A DNA stretch of 64,000 nucleotides, from positions 1-64,000 of the forward strand of contig NZ_JACOPX010000003.1 of NCBI RefSeq assembly GCF_015461835.1, written 5' to 3'. The position numbers were made by a program, and so were the translations under genes. The DNA comes from Pseudomonas neuropathica. Its GTDB lineage: Bacteria; Pseudomonadota; Gammaproteobacteria; Pseudomonadales; Pseudomonadaceae. Below are positions 61,901 through 64,000 of the stretch, piece after piece. How positions within the stretch are numbered: the stretch's first letter is position 1; every line of letters begins with the position of its first letter. Below the pieces are notes generated by a model, which did not search any database, was not told the origin of the DNA, and was given only the letters and a program-made list of their open reading frames with translations.

Positions 61901-64000
61901 GATCGATCGGGCGGCCAGCGCGGATGTCGGCAGTCGCCGTGAGCACATCGTCGTAGGCGCTGAAGCGCCTGACCGTGTCGGCCAACAGCGGTGGAGGCGG
62001 GCTGTTGTCGATATGCATCTGGCGCAGGGCGTCGTGATCGGTGCCGCTGCCGATGCGGATCTGCTCCAGCTCCGTGGGCGAAAAACGTTCGACGCTGTGG
62101 CCCAGTCGCCGCATCAGCGCGTCATTCGACCAGTCTTGTGGCGTTTCCACTTCATGCACCCAGGCGCCGTGGCCGTTGTGTTCGATTTGCGGGCGGTAGG
62201 CGTTGGCGCGGCTCGGGTGCTTGATGCGGTGGGTGTTGGACGTCGCTGCAGGCGAGGCTTTTTCGACGACGTACAGCTTGCCCTCCAGTGGCAGGACGTG
62301 CTCGTTGCCGTACGGATGCAGGCCATGGCGGTCGGGTTTTGCGCCGGGCGCGAGCATCAGTTCATTGCGTTGGTAAGGGCTGAGGTCCGGGTGCCACAAG
62401 CTGTTTTTACCGTCGGGCAGCCTGACCGGTTTCATGCCGTCGACCAGTGGCGACAGCTTGATACGAAACGCTTCGCCGATCTGCGCGCCTGCTGTGAAAG
62501 CGGCCAACTGAATGATGTCGGTGACCACGCTGATGACATGCCCGGCAGCTTCCTGCCAAAGCCCTTCGGCCAGATCGACGATGCCTTCGATCACATCGCT
62601 GGTCAGTTGGTAGGCGGTGTAGGCCATCATCAGTTCGCCCAGTCCCGGCACGAATGGCGTGGCAATCAGCAGCGCCACGTTGAAAATGTCCGAAAGGATT
62701 TTCTTGAAGTTGTCCCACCACGCCCAGCGCGCCTTGCTGTCGGTGTCGGCGGTGGAGACGGCGATTTCCCTAGCGTCGTTGAGGATCTTGTTGAGCTTTT
62801 GCTGATAGGCGTGGCGCCAGTAATCGCCCTGCAATTTCACTTGAGCGAACTGCAGTCTGGGATTGTCCAGCGGGTCCTTGCGCCACGCCGGTTGCTGGTC
62901 AGTGGGATCCTGGCGCGGGTGATACCTGACCACGAACAGCCGTTGTTCCAGCTCGGCAAAGAAGTGCCCGCGCTGCTGATGGTCGACAAACTGACTGAAG
63001 AACTGGCGGTAGGTCTGTCGGGTTGTCTCGCTGAACCGGTCTTCGCGAAACTGGCGCGCCAACTCATCACGGAAGGCTTTCAGCGAGGCGTATTCCTTGA
63101 GCGGATGATCCGGGTCGTGGGGGATGTAGACGATCAGGCGTCGCACGCCACGGTTGTCCGAGACCGTGTGCGTCAGCAGCAGGATCCCGGTCAGCCGGGT
63201 GCCCAGCAGCGACAGATCGGAGCACTGCATCGAGCGGCCATTGAGCAGCAGTTGCGGTTTCTCCTCGGTCAGGCTCAAGAGCATTTTGTAGGCGTCGTAC
63301 TGGATGTCGTCCTTGATCAGTGCCAGATGCGCGGCGACGGCGAGGGCGTCCTTCTGACTCTCGTTGACCTTGTACTGCAACACGCTCTCGGCCAGCGGTT
63401 CGCCGGGCAGCAGGTAACTTTCCAGGTGTTTTTTATACTGCGCGCCGATATCCAGATCGCGGCACAGCGCCTGAAACTGGCTGATCGGCATGGCGCTTTT
63501 GATCGGCAAGATATCAAACAGACCGCGTTCATCGGGTTGGCTGATGTAATCCGAGCCATGGCCGACCGTTTCACTGCTGGCGAAGTTGTGCAGGGCGGCA
63601 TCCAGCAGCGAGACGGTGCGGGTCACGACGCCTGCGGAAAGGTCGATGGCGTACCACGGTTTGTCCTTGGGCAGGTACAGGCGCAGAAAGGTGGTTTTGA
63701 CGTCCGGCTCGATGCCGTGCCGCTCCTTGATTTTTGCCTTGAGCAGCGGCTCGGCGAAGGCATGGAGATCGATTTTCGCCAAGAGATGGTCAACCTGGTT
63801 CTGCGACCCCCAGGCCTTGAGATTGGCCGCAGCGAGTTTGCTCAGATACGCGGAAGGCGCGTTGGTGTACCAGGCTTCGTTCTTCAGAGGTGAGGCAGCC
63901 AACGCGAGACCCCGGCTGACGGTGGCGCTTTTGAAGGTGTCGTTGACGGCAGACTTGATGAATTCGTAGTGCCGTCCTTTGTCCGCGTTTTCCGCAGGCA
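58902..64000 (-). CDS. Giant LRR toxin with NEL-type E3 ubiquitin ligase domain (5' end outside window)
   Basis: At least 1698 residues; the frame stays open to the right edge (PAENADKGRHYEFIKSAVN is the first visible part), so the start is not in the window and a TTG at 63902 is internal. The N-terminal half is DUF6543-like (LRLYLPKDKPWYAIDLSAGV, FSETTRQTYRQFFSQFVD). A hydrophobic segment includes ISDIFNVALLIATPFVPGLG-type sequence near 62640-62700. Leucine-rich repeats occupy about 60130-60490 (LRQLSARQCNLEEIPSSIGQ, LEDLDLADNRIGSAPQLKEL). The C-terminal 450 residues form a NEL domain with SPEDCGDLGAQLFNSLGM; the catalytic Cys codon is at 59637-59639. NEL enzymes such as IpaH and SspH ubiquitinate eukaryotic proteins, so this is probably an anti-eukaryotic effector. 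It is convergent with the fimbrial operon. Confidence 0.88.
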   Translation of the reverse strand, partial: PAENADKGRHYEFIKSAVNDTFKSATVSRGLALAASPLKNEAWYTNAPSAYLSKLAAANLKAWGSQNQVDHLLAKIDLHAFAEPLLKAKIKERHGIEPDVKTTFLRLYLPKDKPWYAIDLSAGVVTRTVSLLDAALHNFASSETVGHGSDYISQPDERGLFDILPIKSAMPISQFQALCRDLDIGAQYKKHLESYLLPGEPLAESVLQYKVNESQKDALAVAAHLALIKDDIQYDAYKMLLSLTEEKPQLLLNGRSMQCSDLSLLGTRLTGILLLTHTVSDNRGVRRLIVYIPHDPDHPLKEYASLKAFRDELARQFREDRFSETTRQTYRQFFSQFVDHQQRGHFFAELEQRLFVVRYHPRQDPTDQQPAWRKDPLDNPRLQFAQVKLQGDYWRHAYQQKLNKILNDAREIAVSTADTDSKARWAWWDNFKKILSDIFNVALLIATPFVPGLGELMMAYTAYQLTSDVIEGIVDLAEGLWQEAAGHVISVVTDIIQLAAFTAGAQIGEAFRIKLSPLVDGMKPVRLPDGKNSLWHPDLSPYQRNELMLAPGAKPDRHGLHPYGNEHVLPLEGKLYVVEKASPAATSNTHRIKHPSRANAYRPQIEHNGHGAWVHEVETPQDWSNDALMRRLGHSVERFSPTELEQIRIGSGTDHDALRQMHIDNSPPPPLLADTVRRFSAYDDVLTATADIRAGRPIDPQAVWLEPLLTGLPGWPYSKALEVFADASLTGYSRKYGNPQAAPTETLRISLNDLNAGQLPDRVANFLSDEQFNHLLGPDIAPEQRVAALRNRLANAVDERRGDVSRHVYQAGERSDNTDIRIVKQTFPDLPLPLAEKLVAQARPSELKRIADEKRLPLRLKVQAREMAFEACATRAYEGFYHDELMTADSERLALNTLRLNTDTFADLRLEVRDGTYDGPLRCSVGPDDASVVRRLIRDEQGRYEVLDAGNRTLHDADDFYESILQAVPAETLPAVGYRHGQGRPLKRWVMEQAAAPAQRRTALAEPPIRPVATIETETLVRGWPWFWAEPTPEQRISTLYPKMNTREVAAFIEALQRKSDGNAPDAIAKLESERKEFQSALQKWRDTYPAAMDDSGHMPLGASRDYAQNGGLHIEEQLIECFERKSDPFGERSLDPDQGYTLDLTSGLRTYDLERWWKDLRKQPDIKVHLDKITSLRINRTSLSADPEGLLGSFPHLRQLSARQCNLEEIPSSIGQMRQLEDLDLADNRIGSAPQLKELVRLRTLNLNGNPLHLPPDVGRMYRLEELSLANTDIQTWPEGLFKVGSNNRQRPRSFMLDMRQAPINTLPEVTPGSEQAFVLSRARFGISGLTNEDRVRFGQYRESSGFAFEQRYSQAIKTELRHWQVSSDESGGFSPSAAVSKYREETWHDLMAEPDSAGFFSVIAKQRENADYRTEPARRKLTQRVWEMVEAAALDSELREKLFRQIVSPEDCGDLGAQLFNSLGMKVLVSKAYTAPTSAQVLDNTLVRLARSAARLDLVGDEARVEYSNQAQQNLIDPRKPAPDEVEIHLAFETGLAQRLELPWQSEGMRYQPRSGVTNAKIELAHRMIMNREKGDGLINKMINLSSDNFWERHLRKTHPTKYERNDRLFEDKLEWLDELRAAQAQWANLTDQTQFNALVRKMEKLATQLGIPHAEVFSGEAMSQEHYDKLIDDIGYQRKELSRELTREAMRVADL

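Noticed and set aside
61569..63893. 774-codon plus-strand ORF opposite the NEL toxin
   Set aside because: Shadow frame; the minus frame continues with DUF6543, LRR and NEL features.
63900..63902. TTG at 63902 as start of the NEL toxin
   Set aside because: The frame is open for 32 more codons to the window edge with coding-like sequence, and the TTG has no ribosome binding site.

Overview
The window is chromosomal DNA of a Pseudomonas, most likely of the P. fluorescens group. Support comes from high-GC genes with core Pseudomonas orthologues (leuA, xseA, guaB-guaA, cumA-tadA, cmoA-cmoB, the AsrA-type Lon, gcd-oprB), many paired REP repeats with the core GCCTGCTCGCGA or the related forms of this genus, and plant/soil-type accessory genes (trehalose PTS, PQQ glucose dehydrogenase, very large DUF6543-type toxins). 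No rRNA, tRNA or CRISPR array was seen.

Layout. 1-10.5 kb is mostly core: the tail of a probable IS110 transposase that appears to sit inside a REP element, then leuA with a possible upstream leader ORF, an M23 peptidase, xseA, a LysR/TauE divergent pair, a zinc-ribbon protein and guaB-guaA. 10.5-19.3 kb is an accessory block on the minus strand: two paralogous toxins of about 1040 residues flanking a TerD-fold protein. 19.3-27.7 kb is a complete trehalose PTS locus: repressor treR, treP, treC, a maltoporin-like porin, an EIIA-HPr-EI fusion and a cysteine-free EIIB-like protein. It carries a 42-bp palindromic operator and A-rich Crc/Hfq-type motifs. From memory of P. aeruginosa PAO1, guaA and the multicopper oxidase gene are adjacent there, so 10.5-27.7 kb looks like inserted material.

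27.8-36 kb returns to housekeeping genes (cumA-tadA, cmoAB, a YhhN protein, a chagasin-like inhibitor, an orphan small gene, asrA). 36-42 kb is a third toxin of about 1908 residues with two consecutive EreA/ChaN-like domains. 42-44.9 kb holds AT-rich orphan genes and an 0.84-kb direct duplication containing a DUF6124-type gene and a hairpin leader. 44.9-48.8 kb is gcd-oprB. 49-51.4 kb has small core genes and a YqjI/YqjH-like metal-responsive pair. 51.9-58.8 kb is a class 5 (CS1/cable-type, alternate chaperone-usher) fimbrial operon with two pilins and two tip adhesins. 58.9 kb to the right edge is a fourth giant toxin, with leucine-rich repeats and a C-terminal NEL-type E3 ubiquitin ligase domain, running out of the window.

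The strongest biological theme is host or competitor interaction: four DUF6543-type toxins with different C-terminal modules, a TerD-fold partner and an adhesive fimbria. The most unusual features are (i) a 64-bp leader shared by two toxins that places the ribosome binding site inside a CsrA/RsmA-type motif and a possible hairpin, (ii) graded loss of putative catalytic residues among four related EreA/ChaN-like domains, (iii) CTGT-N8-ACAG (LexA-like) palindromes before three AT-rich orphan genes, two of which share a homologous leader, and (iv) the duplicated DUF6124 unit with its hairpin leader. No secretion-system genes for the toxins are present here.
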